Assembly (NCBI GenBank): GCA_030428385.1
Contig: JAUIDY010000030.1
Coordinates: 1-53,211 of the forward strand
Origin: Rhodothermia bacterium
GTDB lineage: Bacteria > Bacteroidota > Rhodothermia > Rhodothermales > JAAAOL01
DNA: 53,211 nucleotides
Direction: 5' to 3'
Shown: piece by piece, positions 41,244 to 49,679 of the stretch
How positions within the stretch are numbered: position 1 is the first letter of the stretch
How the letters are laid out: the number at the start of each line of letters is the position of its first letter
The notes under the pieces: generated by a model
Told to the model about the DNA's origin: nothing
Databases searched by the model: none
What the model saw: only the letters and a program-made list of their open reading frames with translations
Position numbers and translations under genes: made by a program

Positions 41244-42449
41244 TTACAGCCGCACGATGCGCTGTGTTCGTACGAAGTCTTCCGCCGAGAGGCGCATCAG
41301 ATAAATACCCGGCGGTAGGTTGCGGGCGTCGAAGAGGGCCTGATGCGTACCGGCCGAGGCAAACCCGTTGGCAGGCATCGCCACCTGACGACCGAGCATG
41401 TCAAACACCTCAATGCGGACGTAGGTGGGTTCAGGAAGCGAATACGTGAGCGTGGTGCTTTGCTCGAAGGGATTCGGGAAAGCGGATTTTACGGTGATGG
41501 TGGTGGGCAATTCTTCCTGCTCGGTGCTCACGCCGGTATCGTCGAAGTAAAAGCGGGCGATGACAGGCAGGTGATCCGAGGTGGTGTTGACGTAGTTGTT
41601 GATGCTGGACGTAAGTTCGATAAACCGATCTCCCGAATCGGCCATGTAGGCGTCGAAAAGCTCGTCGGTGAGCAGGATATGATCCAGTGTGGAGCCCGAC
41701 GTACACGCGCTGCTGCTGCCGCAAAACGTGGCGAGGTTTTGCTGGTCGAGTGGGAGCGTGGTGAAGGCATAGTCCTCAGGATCGTCCAGAAAGTTAACAT
41801 ACGGCGAGGTGCGCCCCGACGAAATCGAGCGCCCCAGTTCGTCGTTGAAATCGCCCAGTACTACCACTGGCGTCGTGCGCAGCAAGAAGTCGAGTTGGTT
41901 TTTGAGCAAGCCAGAGGCCGCCACGCGGCGGTTGTACGAATCGTTATCGCCCGTCGCTTTCATATGGACGGTGATGAAGGTGATCTCTACCGTGGTGTCG
42001 GGCAGGGCGATGCGGGCATCGAGTTGCAGCGGCAGGCGCTGGGCGAACTCGAAGCAGGAACTGGTGAGGATGGGCTGGAGGCGCTGGATGGTGAACAGGT
42101 CTGTTTTCCAGATAAACCCGATGCGTTGCTCGAAGCTGGTGCCGCAGTCATTCTCCGCCCGGACGCCGTCGTAGTTATCGCCGAGCATGTCGAGCAGGGC
42201 GTCGAAGTCTTCCTGGTCGGCAAGTTCCTGCAAAGCCCACAGGTCAATCGCCGACTGCTCGATGACGGCTTTGACGTTGGAAAGCTGCAAGGCGTCATTG
42301 CTGGGACCGTTGCTTGCACCAAACCACTCGATGTTCCACGTTGCCACATCCAGCGTCGCGCCACTTCCCTTCACCGGGATGTTTTGCGCCGCCGCCGAGA
42401 GCGAGGAGACAAGCAGAAGCAAAAAGAAAAAGCCGTAGCGTTGGATCAT
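41244..42449 (-). CDS. T9SS-secreted endonuclease/exonuclease/phosphatase-family protein
   Basis: 401 residues. Signal peptide (FFLLLLVSSLSAAAQN), then an EEP domain at about 30-310 with the family motifs: ATWNIEWFG (Asn), LQELAD (Glu), TVHMKA (His), VVVLGDFNDELG (Asp and Asn), STLDHILL and TSDHLPVIARF (the final Asp-His pair). The last 80 residues are a T9SS sorting domain (SAFPNPFEQSTTLTYSL, FDMLGRQVAMPANG, GIYLMRLSAED). EEP proteins cut DNA, RNA or phosphoesters, so an extracellular nuclease or phosphodiesterase is likely. It is the last gene of the minus-strand secretion block. Confidence 0.93.
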   Translation of the reverse strand: MIQRYGFFFLLLLVSSLSAAAQNIPVKGSGATLDVATWNIEWFGASNGPSNDALQLSNVKAVIEQSAIDLWALQELADQEDFDALLDMLGDNYDGVRAENDCGTSFEQRIGFIWKTDLFTIQRLQPILTSSCFEFAQRLPLQLDARIALPDTTVEITFITVHMKATGDNDSYNRRVAASGLLKNQLDFLLRTTPVVVLGDFNDELGRSISSGRTSPYVNFLDDPEDYAFTTLPLDQQNLATFCGSSSACTSGSTLDHILLTDELFDAYMADSGDRFIELTSSINNYVNTTSDHLPVIARFYFDDTGVSTEQEELPTTITVKSAFPNPFEQSTTLTYSLPEPTYVRIEVFDMLGRQVAMPANGFASAGTHQALFDARNLPPGIYLMRLSAEDFVRTQRIVRL

Positions 42450-42534
42450 GCAGTTTCGATTAATGGTCGATCAGTTCATTGTCGATGGCTACGTTCCGAA
42501 AGTCCCGCTTCCCTGATACTGCTTCCCCTTTCCC

Positions 42535-43809
42535 TTACTCAAAGTCGGTGTTCAGGCGGAAGCGCGAGATGCGGTTATTTCCGGTATCGGCCACAAATAC
42601 CGTTTCATCAAAATACGTAACGCCCATCGGGTCGCGAAATTGTGTCGCACCGTCGCCCGTGCCGCCAAACGACACCACCACAGGCTTGGTGCTGCGGGCA
42701 CCCGGCGGGGCCGCCACGCCTTCGATGCCGCTGCCCGTGAAGACGAACAGGCTGTCTTTATCAGAGTCGACGACATAGATATAGTTGCTTCCGTCGGCGG
42801 CGAAGGCAAGGTCAGTGGGGTTGCCAAACTTAAACTCTTCGTAGAAAAAGCCGTCGCCTGCGTCAGAACCTGCCGAGGAAGCCTGAAGCAGCGGCGTATC
42901 GGGGCGAAACTCGATACCGTCGGGCGTCTCCACGCCGATAATCGAAAGCACGGCGAAGCGCAGGCTGTCGGGCACGACGCCCGGTTCGGTGCCGACGGGG
43001 TACGGCGATTGGGCGACGATAAAGTCGCGGCGGTTGGGGAAGCTGGAGCGCTGCGGCGGGTGGACCTCTGTAATCACATCGGTGGGATAGACAGCGCTAC
43101 GCAGGGTTGGCTGGGTGGGGTGAAGGACGAGGATCGCCTGGTTGTTCACGCCTTCCGGCGTAAACTCCATCACGGTGTTGTGGGGCAAAATGATGGTGCC
43201 CCGGTCGTTGACAGGTCCCCGCCGTGTCACGTAGATGTTGTTGTCGGGTAGCACCGCCACGCCGGTAAAGTCCACCTGTTCGTCGGTGGCAATAGGGTCC
43301 GGGCGGTTGAAGCGGCGGCTGTCATCATCGAACGGGTGCCAGATGATGTCTTCGATGACGGGGGTGCCGGTGGTGAGGCCAGAATAGCGGTACACGACGG
43401 GCAGGTTCCAGAGGCGGCCACTCAGCATGGTGTCGCGCCGGGCGGTAACGTAGACGTGCAGCCGCCGGTCTTGAATTACCGAGGAGGCGTCATTAAGTGG
43501 AAGAAAGTTGGCGGGGCGTCCGGCGAGGTCGAGGATATGCAGGCCGCGTTCGTCAACGACATAAATCAGTTCATCAAAGCCGACGTAGATGTCCTGTGGG
43601 TTTTCGAGCGGTGCGCCATCGCCGCCGCGTGAGAAAAACGGAAACAGCGGCACGTATTCGGCCTCGTTGACGAGCCCCGGTGGCGTACGGCCTTCTTCAA
43701 AGATTTCATCCGTCGTTGCGTCGTCCTTCGAGCCGAAGGCATCGCAGCCACTCCACACGAAGACCGCCAGCAGGCCGAGGAAAAGAATATGTCGAAAACG
43801 ATAGGTCAT
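42535..43809 (-). CDS. NHL-type propeller lipoprotein
   Basis: 424 residues. The lipobox is VFVWSGC (Cys22), then an acidic stretch (GSKDDATTDE). The mature protein has propeller-like blades: PQDIYVGFDELIYVVDERGLHILD, GVAVLPDNNIYVTRRG, NPTDLAFAADGSNYIYVVDSDKDSLFVF, and finally GATQFRDPMGVTYFDETVFVADTGNNRISRF, the typical NHL repeat. It would be an outer-membrane lipoprotein with a binding role. It belongs to the same strand block as the receptor and the PorV-like protein. A double-hairpin repeat separates it from the PorV-like gene. Confidence 0.85.
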   Translation of the reverse strand: MTYRFRHILFLGLLAVFVWSGCDAFGSKDDATTDEIFEEGRTPPGLVNEAEYVPLFPFFSRGGDGAPLENPQDIYVGFDELIYVVDERGLHILDLAGRPANFLPLNDASSVIQDRRLHVYVTARRDTMLSGRLWNLPVVYRYSGLTTGTPVIEDIIWHPFDDDSRRFNRPDPIATDEQVDFTGVAVLPDNNIYVTRRGPVNDRGTIILPHNTVMEFTPEGVNNQAILVLHPTQPTLRSAVYPTDVITEVHPPQRSSFPNRRDFIVAQSPYPVGTEPGVVPDSLRFAVLSIIGVETPDGIEFRPDTPLLQASSAGSDAGDGFFYEEFKFGNPTDLAFAADGSNYIYVVDSDKDSLFVFTGSGIEGVAAPPGARSTKPVVVSFGGTGDGATQFRDPMGVTYFDETVFVADTGNNRISRFRLNTDFE

Positions 43810-43832
43810 GTATGTAATACGTACTTTCCTGC

Positions 43833-43912
43833 GTCATGCCGGGCCTGACCCAGCATCTCGCCGTTTGGCGGGGTTGCTAGCCGGGGAGATCCCGGATCGG
43901 GTCCGGGATGAC
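43833..43912. repeat. REP-like double-hairpin intergenic repeat, copy 2
   Basis: Arms at 43833-43859 and 43886-43912, each 27 bases, with the same GTCAT...ATCTC and GAGAT...ATGAC ends as the copy at 41068. The inner hairpins differ in sequence but still pair: CCCGGA/TCCGGG in the right arm, and GCCGGG/CCCAGC in the left with one mismatch. The loop is 26 bp instead of 14. Confidence 0.8.
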
Positions 43913-43960
43913 AAGCAGAGAGCAATGGTATGTGTCGGTCTAAGGCAGGCACCATGAATC

Positions 43961-45007
43961 TTACAAACGCACGTTCAGCCCCACGCGGTGCACGGTGCCG
44001 AGGCGGTCGAGGCGGTTGAAGCCATAGTCGAAGCGAAGCGCCACGGGCAACGGCAGCATCAGCCCCGCGCCGAAGCTGGGCCAGCTGTATTCCTCCACCG
44101 CAAACCGATAGCCGCCGCGTAAAATCAGCAGTTCATTCCAGGTATATTCCGCGCCGATGTTAAACGTCTCGGCGTTGTCGGCAGGGTTGGAAAGCTGACC
44201 GGAAACCATCAGGTCGTGCTGGGCAGCGTTTTGCAGCATCTGGTACGTGATGCCGAGCAGGAATGTCGTCGGTGGTGTCACCGATTCAAACTCGTCTTCG
44301 ATGAGCACGCCGTCGAGGGTGGTGCGCTCCAGGTCGCCTTCAAAACCGGCATCGCCGCCGAAGTTGCGGATCGCCACGCCCATCTGCGCGCCCTTGGTGC
44401 CGATGCGGTAAAACACGCCGAGGTCAAACACCACCGTGTTGGCGGCAATGCCTGCCACGCTCTCGCGGACGTACTTCGCCGTGACGCCGTAGCTGAATAA
44501 ATCGGTCAGCGTCTGTGAGACAGTGAGGCCTACGCCGAGGTCGGTAAACCGAAACGTGCGCCCGGTGCCGAACGGCGAAAACTCAGTCGTCTCGTCCATC
44601 TCGCCGGAGTTGAGCGCCTGCACGCTGGCCCCCAGCACAAAACCGCCCCGGTTCAACGGGTACGTCACCGCCGCATAGTCGAGGCTTACATCGACGAAAT
44701 ACGCCGTGTGGGTCACGCCCAACTGCATACTTTGCTCTTGCGACGCCAACGCCGGGTTCCAGAACAGCGAACTGGCATCAAACGCGTTGGAGACTGCCGT
44801 CTCGCCCAGCGCTGCGGACCGCGCATCCACGGGAATTTTCAGGAACTGGAAGCCGATGGTCCCGGCCCGGTCGCGCCCGAACGAGGGGAGAACTTGGGCG
44901 TAGAGGGGAGAGGAAAGCGGGAAGAGGAACGTAAAAGCGACAACGAGCAGCGCGAGTGATCGCCACGGCTGTTTCTCCCGATTCCCTTTTCTCAAGCGTA
45001 TCATCAT
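43961..45007 (-). CDS. PorV/PorQ-family outer membrane beta-barrel protein
   Basis: 348 residues with a signal peptide (LALLVVAFTFLFPLSSPLYAQ). The family opening is FLKIPVDARSAALGETAVSN followed by SLFWNPALAS; then come many alternating barrel strands (VSLDYAAVTYPLNRGGFVLG, LSYGVTAKYVRES-type segments, LLILRGGYRFAVEEY), ending in a strand with Arg-Leu. PorV is the shuttle that carries cargo from the T9SS translocon to the attachment complex, and PorQ is a related barrel. This copy may serve the nearby T9SS substrates, or it may be a receptor partner. It is 8 bp after the TonB-receptor gene, so they are in one operon. Confidence 0.88.
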   Translation of the reverse strand: MMIRLRKGNREKQPWRSLALLVVAFTFLFPLSSPLYAQVLPSFGRDRAGTIGFQFLKIPVDARSAALGETAVSNAFDASSLFWNPALASQEQSMQLGVTHTAYFVDVSLDYAAVTYPLNRGGFVLGASVQALNSGEMDETTEFSPFGTGRTFRFTDLGVGLTVSQTLTDLFSYGVTAKYVRESVAGIAANTVVFDLGVFYRIGTKGAQMGVAIRNFGGDAGFEGDLERTTLDGVLIEDEFESVTPPTTFLLGITYQMLQNAAQHDLMVSGQLSNPADNAETFNIGAEYTWNELLILRGGYRFAVEEYSWPSFGAGLMLPLPVALRFDYGFNRLDRLGTVHRVGLNVRL

Positions 45008-45015
45008 ATCATTCC

Positions 45016-47964
45016 TCAGAATCGGTACGACAGCCCGAAGACCATGTGCCGCTGGGGCAGGTACCGGGCAGGGTTGAAGGGAGGAAGGCCGCTCGTTTCG
45101 GGGTCTTCGAAACGGGGGTCGCGGGTGCTCACGGTCACGTCGTAGTCGGGGTCGTTGCGCAGGGTGGTGAAGTCCGTGTTCTCGGCGTCCACGTCGGGGT
45201 AGGCTTTGCCCGTCACGGGGTTGACGATGATGCTGTTGTTCTGGTTAAACAGGTTGGTGATCTCCATCGTCAGCACGAGGTCGTTGCCCGCCAGCGAAAT
45301 CGTTCGTTGCAGGTTCAGGTCGAACCACCACCACGAGGCCCCAATCTCGGAGAAGCGCTTTGTCGGGTCGTTGACGGTTTCATAGACGGGTCGCCAGCAG
45401 CCGGTCCGGTCTGTCACATCCAGGGGACAGGGGTCGTTGCCGGGCGTCAGCGGGTTGTCCTGATAGCCGACGAGTTCAACGGGCGTGTAGCGCTGACCGC
45501 TGCGGAACGTGGAGGAGACATACAGCTTCACGCGGTTCAGGCCCGGAATGCCCATCCACGGACGGTCTTCGTCGTGCGAGAGGGTCACGCTGGCCTTGAG
45601 GTCGAGCGGGCGGTCCCACGCCAGCGGCGTCTCGGTGGTGTTGTCGATGTTGCCCCGGGCGAGGAAGTCGATGAGGGCGTCGTTGTTGGTGGACGAAAGC
45701 CCCGTGGCCCGCGAGAACGAGCCGGAGAACTGTCCCTGGAACCAACTGCCGATGCGCTTGAGATAACTCGCTTCGAGCCCGCGAATCCGGGCGAAGTCGC
45801 CGTTTACGCGGAAGGCACGGGTGGTCTCACGGCCCGTGGCGTCGCGGATGATGACGTCTTCGACGGTGATGAAGTCGAACTTGTCGCGCCAGAACGCGGT
45901 CACGTTCAGCACGTCGTTGGTGGTCAACTGGTTACGCAGGCCCAGTTCATAGCTGATGTCCACTTCCGGGTCGAGGTTGGGGTTGCCGAGGTCGGCGAAG
46001 AACGAGCGGTCCTGGAAGAACGGGTCGAGGCCGGTGTAGACAAACGTCGGGTGCGGCAGCTTGGTCGAGTGCCCGTAGTTGAAGAACAGCACCCGGTTGT
46101 CGGTGACGGGGAACGAGACGCGCACCTTGGGCAGGATGCGAAACTTGGTGCGCAGCCCGAACAACTTCACCGTCGAGTTTTTGTAGTCCTCGCGCACGCC
46201 GTCGAGGATCGGGGCTTCGGGGTTCTCGACGAGGTCATCGACGTACTGCCCCGGAGCCCACCACTCGAAGCGCGCACCCACGTTGGCGATGAGTCCGCGG
46301 TAGCGAATCTGCCCGGTGCCGAACAGCGCACCGCGCCGGGGCTCCACGCGCCAGATGTCGGAGCTTTCGCCGAGGCGTCCGGTGCCTTCGGCGTCATCGC
46401 CGGTGCCGACGGGCGCACCCACCCACGGGCGGATCACGTCGATCCACTGGTAGTCGTTGAGCTTGTGCTCCAGCCCCATGTCGAGGCGGTTGTTCTTCGA
46501 CTGCGAGAACCACGTATAGGTAGCGCGGACGGTGACTTCTTCGGCGTAATGGTCGTGCCAGCGCGTGGCAAGGCCGCCGTTGTTCAAGAGGCCCGGGCCG
46601 GGCAGCACAAACAGCGCGTTCGGGTCGATGGGCTCGCCGTTTTCATCCACGAAGATGTCGCCGGGGTAGGTGACGATGCTTTCGGGATTAAGCTCGGAGT
46701 CCACGTTTTCGGGCCGCCAGCGCCGTCCGTTGGCATCGGCGCGGAGGCGCGTGAACAGGCGGCTCACCTGCACCTCATAAAACGAGCGGTCGTTCAGCAC
46801 ATGCGCCCACTTCAGGTAGGCGATGGTGTTGTCGTGCGTGTAGGTGTTGCCGTTTTCGGGCTGGAGGATAAACGAATACTGAAAGCCCGGCGTCACCACG
46901 GCGTCGTTGCCGGTCACTTGCAGCATCCGGGTGTTCTGGTTGATCGTCAGCGAGCGCTGGAACGAGGCAGTGACCTTCATGCCCTGTCGCAACTGGTACG
47001 TTAGCTTGCTGAGGCCACTCCAGCGGTTGCCATGACGCGGCATCCAGCGGTCGTCATCGATGAGCGAAGAGCGGACGCTGTAGTTTTGCAGTGAATCGGG
47101 GTAGGCGGTGCGGGTGAAACCGTCGGAAAGCTGAGCCTGCCCGGAGACGAAGAAGCGCAGCCGCTCGCGGATAATCGGGCCGCCGAAGTTGAACTCGTAC
47201 AGGTCTTCGTTGAAGTTGGAGGCGCTGCCGTCGTTGAAGCCCAAGTTGTCGCGTTTGTGGGCGAAGAAGCCGCGGAATTGATCGGTGCCTTCCTGCGTTT
47301 GTACCGCCACCACGCCGGAGGTCACATCGCCGTGCTCCGCGCCGAGGCCGCCTGTGGTCACTTCCACCTCGCGGAACGAGTTGGAGCCGATGTCGAGCCC
47401 GAAACCGGTACCGGCCAGCGGGTCTTTCGCCGAGACGCCATCCACAATAAAGCCGGTCTCATCGGCGCGGCCGCCGCGAATATACAGCCCGGTCGGGTCG
47501 CGGACGACGCCTGCCTGGGTGGCCACCACGTCCTGCACGTCGCGCAGCGGGGCCGATTGGATCTGCTCGGCGGAAACCGTGGAGCCACTGGTCGACTGCT
47601 CCACATCCAGCAAGGGCCGTTCGCCCACCACCACTATTTCCTCATCGGTGGAGAGGACGGCTTCGCTCAGTTCCACATCGAGCCGCGTCGTCTGCCCGTC
47701 GGCCACACGGATGCCCGTGAACAGCTTGCTCTCGAAGCCGATGTAGGAGACGAGGATGTTGTATTCGCCTGCCCGCAGGTCTTCGATGACATAGTTGCCG
47801 TCGAAGTCGGTGGCGGCTCCGCGTGCGCTGCCCTGCACAATGAGGTTCACGCCGATGAGCGACTCGCCCGTGTTGGCGTCTGTGACGGTACCGGCAATGC
47901 GGCCCTGTCCCCAGACGGGCATGGCAAGACACATCAGCAGTCCTAGCAGAAGGAGTCGGCGCAT
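45016..47964 (-). CDS. TonB-dependent outer membrane receptor with carboxypeptidase-like N-domain
   Basis: 982 residues. Signal peptide (LLLLGLLMCLAMPVWGQ), then a carboxypeptidase-regulatory-like domain at 22-105 (IAGTVTDANTGESLIGVNL, FDGNYVIEDLRAGEYNI), a plug near 115-235 (SAPLRDVQDVVATQAGVV, LYIRGGRADETGFIVDGV) and a long 22-strand-type barrel that ends VFGLSYRF. It would import a bulky ligand using TonB energy. No SusD-like partner is adjacent; instead, a lipoprotein gene lies 4 bp upstream and the PorV-like gene 8 bp downstream. The Oar-like family is the closest match by layout. Confidence 0.93.
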   Translation of the reverse strand: MRRLLLLGLLMCLAMPVWGQGRIAGTVTDANTGESLIGVNLIVQGSARGAATDFDGNYVIEDLRAGEYNILVSYIGFESKLFTGIRVADGQTTRLDVELSEAVLSTDEEIVVVGERPLLDVEQSTSGSTVSAEQIQSAPLRDVQDVVATQAGVVRDPTGLYIRGGRADETGFIVDGVSAKDPLAGTGFGLDIGSNSFREVEVTTGGLGAEHGDVTSGVVAVQTQEGTDQFRGFFAHKRDNLGFNDGSASNFNEDLYEFNFGGPIIRERLRFFVSGQAQLSDGFTRTAYPDSLQNYSVRSSLIDDDRWMPRHGNRWSGLSKLTYQLRQGMKVTASFQRSLTINQNTRMLQVTGNDAVVTPGFQYSFILQPENGNTYTHDNTIAYLKWAHVLNDRSFYEVQVSRLFTRLRADANGRRWRPENVDSELNPESIVTYPGDIFVDENGEPIDPNALFVLPGPGLLNNGGLATRWHDHYAEEVTVRATYTWFSQSKNNRLDMGLEHKLNDYQWIDVIRPWVGAPVGTGDDAEGTGRLGESSDIWRVEPRRGALFGTGQIRYRGLIANVGARFEWWAPGQYVDDLVENPEAPILDGVREDYKNSTVKLFGLRTKFRILPKVRVSFPVTDNRVLFFNYGHSTKLPHPTFVYTGLDPFFQDRSFFADLGNPNLDPEVDISYELGLRNQLTTNDVLNVTAFWRDKFDFITVEDVIIRDATGRETTRAFRVNGDFARIRGLEASYLKRIGSWFQGQFSGSFSRATGLSSTNNDALIDFLARGNIDNTTETPLAWDRPLDLKASVTLSHDEDRPWMGIPGLNRVKLYVSSTFRSGQRYTPVELVGYQDNPLTPGNDPCPLDVTDRTGCWRPVYETVNDPTKRFSEIGASWWWFDLNLQRTISLAGNDLVLTMEITNLFNQNNSIIVNPVTGKAYPDVDAENTDFTTLRNDPDYDVTVSTRDPRFEDPETSGLPPFNPARYLPQRHMVFGLSYRF

Positions 47965-47968
47965 AGGT

Positions 47969-49591
47969 TTATCGTTTCGGAAATCCGAGGCTTTCGAGCA
48001 TCAGGTGGATGGCGCGTTTGCCCGCGTCAAGGTCACCTTCGGGGCTGGCAAGGAGTTGGGCGCTCGTCTGTTCGTTGATGAGCGGAAGCGCAAACAGGCC
48101 CACTCGGCGGTCAGCGCTAATCGAGGCAATGGTGGCAGGGCCGGTCCAATCGCCCTGTTGGCCTTGCCGCGTCACGTAGCGGTAGTTGGCCCGGTAGAGC
48201 GGGAGGATATTCGCTCCCTCGGCGATGAACGGAAGCGTGTTGATCGAAAACGCCTGGTTCTCCAGCACCGGCAGTGACTCGGCCACGCCCGGCAGGTTTT
48301 GTATGGGTTCAACCCCTGCGCCGATGGGCAGCCGCAGTTGCTCGCGCAAGGTGTCGGGGAAGACGAGCAAATCGCTCAGCGGAAGGAGTAAAATCGCCGG
48401 GTTGCCCGTGTTTTCCTGAATATCGGTGGGCAGGGAAATGGGTGTATGCACCATCAGCTTGCCGCCATTCTCGAAGAACAAATCCGTCACGCCTGCGGCA
48501 AAGGGCAGGTTATTGCTGGTGACGTTGTTGGTGGAAGCCGTGGTGACCCAGTAGATGTATTGGTACAGCGTCAGTTGCTGGCGCAGCGTGGGGTCGGCGT
48601 TGGGTGGAAGCTGGTCCGAGCGGGGCGCGAGGCCCGTGGTGCCCGTGGCAAATGGCGTCGAAATATCCCAGATGTCGACCGCGGTGCCGGGTGGCAGATA
48701 CTCGCGCAGCAGGTTGACATGGTAGTCGGTGAGGTTGCCTGCGACGGACTTACGGTAGTCATTGACATAAAGCACCTCGCCTGCGCTGCGCTTCACATGC
48801 CACGAAAAACGCTGGAGGGTGCTGGTGGTGTCGGTCTGGTCAACGGCGCGGAGGTACAGGACGTTGTCGGCATCGAGTTGCAGGCCGGGCACCGAAAACG
48901 CCGAACTGCGGAAGGCGCGGCCCGTGAACAGCCGGGCATCGGTCACGTCAGCCGCCGGGTCCTGGCCAACGAATGTCACAAACGAGATGTCGGGTGGGAG
49001 TTCGACAAAGTTGAGGCTGTCGTTCAAACTTACCTCAATGCGACTCAGGTTGTCGGGGCCTTCAGGGTCGTCGGCTTCCCACGCGAAGGTGAAGATGGAA
49101 AACGTGGTGTCCGGCGGCTCATCAAACAAGCTAAACCGGATGGTAGGCGGAGCATTCTGGATGGGAAAAACGGTGCGGGCCGGGCTGCCGTCTTTTAACC
49201 CTTCATTGTCGACAGCGCGGACTTCGAAGATCACGTCAGCGGCCCGCTCGCCGCTGGGAATGGGAAGCAGCACAAGGCTGTCATTGCGTACGGTGCTGGT
49301 CCAGCCCTCTTCGGGACCGGCAGGTGGTTGATCCTGGGAATAGAAACGCAACTCATACGCCGCCACAAACCCGTCCACATCGGTGCCGCTCCAGGCGATC
49401 GCCACCGTGCTAGAAAACCGCTCCGCCCCTTCGAGGTTGTCTACCAGCGATGTGTCGCGCACACTCAGCGCCGTCTCGGGCGGCTGGTTTTCATCCGCCG
49501 TGCCTGAGATATCGGTGTCACAGGCGGCAAACATGAGCAGGACGGCTGCTAGAACAGCAAAGCAGACGGATTTATTCCCAATAAAAGGCAT
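47969..49591 (-). CDS. Lipoprotein with Fn3-like domains and a GATase-like C-terminal part
   Basis: 540 residues from ATG 49591, which has a GAGGA motif 7 nt before it and gives a lipobox LLMFAAC (Cys24). Residues about 40-265 hold two or three Fn3/Ig-like units (FVAAYELRFYSQDQPPAGPE, VIFEVRAVDNEGLKDG, NVLYLRAVDQTDT). Residues 275-540 (VLYVNDYRKSVAGNLTDYHV, YQYIYWVTTAS, FFENGGKLMVHTPIS) resemble the class I glutamine-amidotransferase-like fold often found in surface lipoproteins, without an obvious catalytic Cys. The stop is 4 bp before the TonB-receptor ATG, so the products probably work together, the lipoprotein being a likely surface ligand binder. Confidence 0.75.
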   Translation of the reverse strand: MPFIGNKSVCFAVLAAVLLMFAACDTDISGTADENQPPETALSVRDTSLVDNLEGAERFSSTVAIAWSGTDVDGFVAAYELRFYSQDQPPAGPEEGWTSTVRNDSLVLLPIPSGERAADVIFEVRAVDNEGLKDGSPARTVFPIQNAPPTIRFSLFDEPPDTTFSIFTFAWEADDPEGPDNLSRIEVSLNDSLNFVELPPDISFVTFVGQDPAADVTDARLFTGRAFRSSAFSVPGLQLDADNVLYLRAVDQTDTTSTLQRFSWHVKRSAGEVLYVNDYRKSVAGNLTDYHVNLLREYLPPGTAVDIWDISTPFATGTTGLAPRSDQLPPNADPTLRQQLTLYQYIYWVTTASTNNVTSNNLPFAAGVTDLFFENGGKLMVHTPISLPTDIQENTGNPAILLLPLSDLLVFPDTLREQLRLPIGAGVEPIQNLPGVAESLPVLENQAFSINTLPFIAEGANILPLYRANYRYVTRQGQQGDWTGPATIASISADRRVGLFALPLINEQTSAQLLASPEGDLDAGKRAIHLMLESLGFPKR

Positions 49592-49614
49592 ACGGATCCT
49601 CAAAACGAAAGCAG

Positions 49615-49661
49615 GGGAAAGGGAGAACAAGGCTATGGGTTACGCTCATTCTCCCTTTCCC
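49615..49661. repeat. Perfect 13-bp inverted repeat between two secretion genes
   Basis: GGGAAAGGGAGAA (49615-49627) and TTCTCCCTTTCCC (49649-49661) around a 21-base loop. There is no T tract after either arm, so it is not a clear terminator. It may be a stabilising or attenuating mRNA hairpin downstream of the T9SS gene. Confidence 0.7.
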
Positions 49662-49679
49662 ATACTCACAAACGCTCGT

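Noticed and set aside
41343-42620. 425-codon open frame on the plus strand opposite the secreted nuclease gene
   Set aside because: Shadow of a strongly supported gene; no recognisable protein features.
44956-47004. 682-codon open frame on the plus strand opposite the TonB receptor gene
   Set aside because: It mirrors the GC-rich receptor gene, has a His/Arg/Val-rich random composition and no domain or signal peptide.
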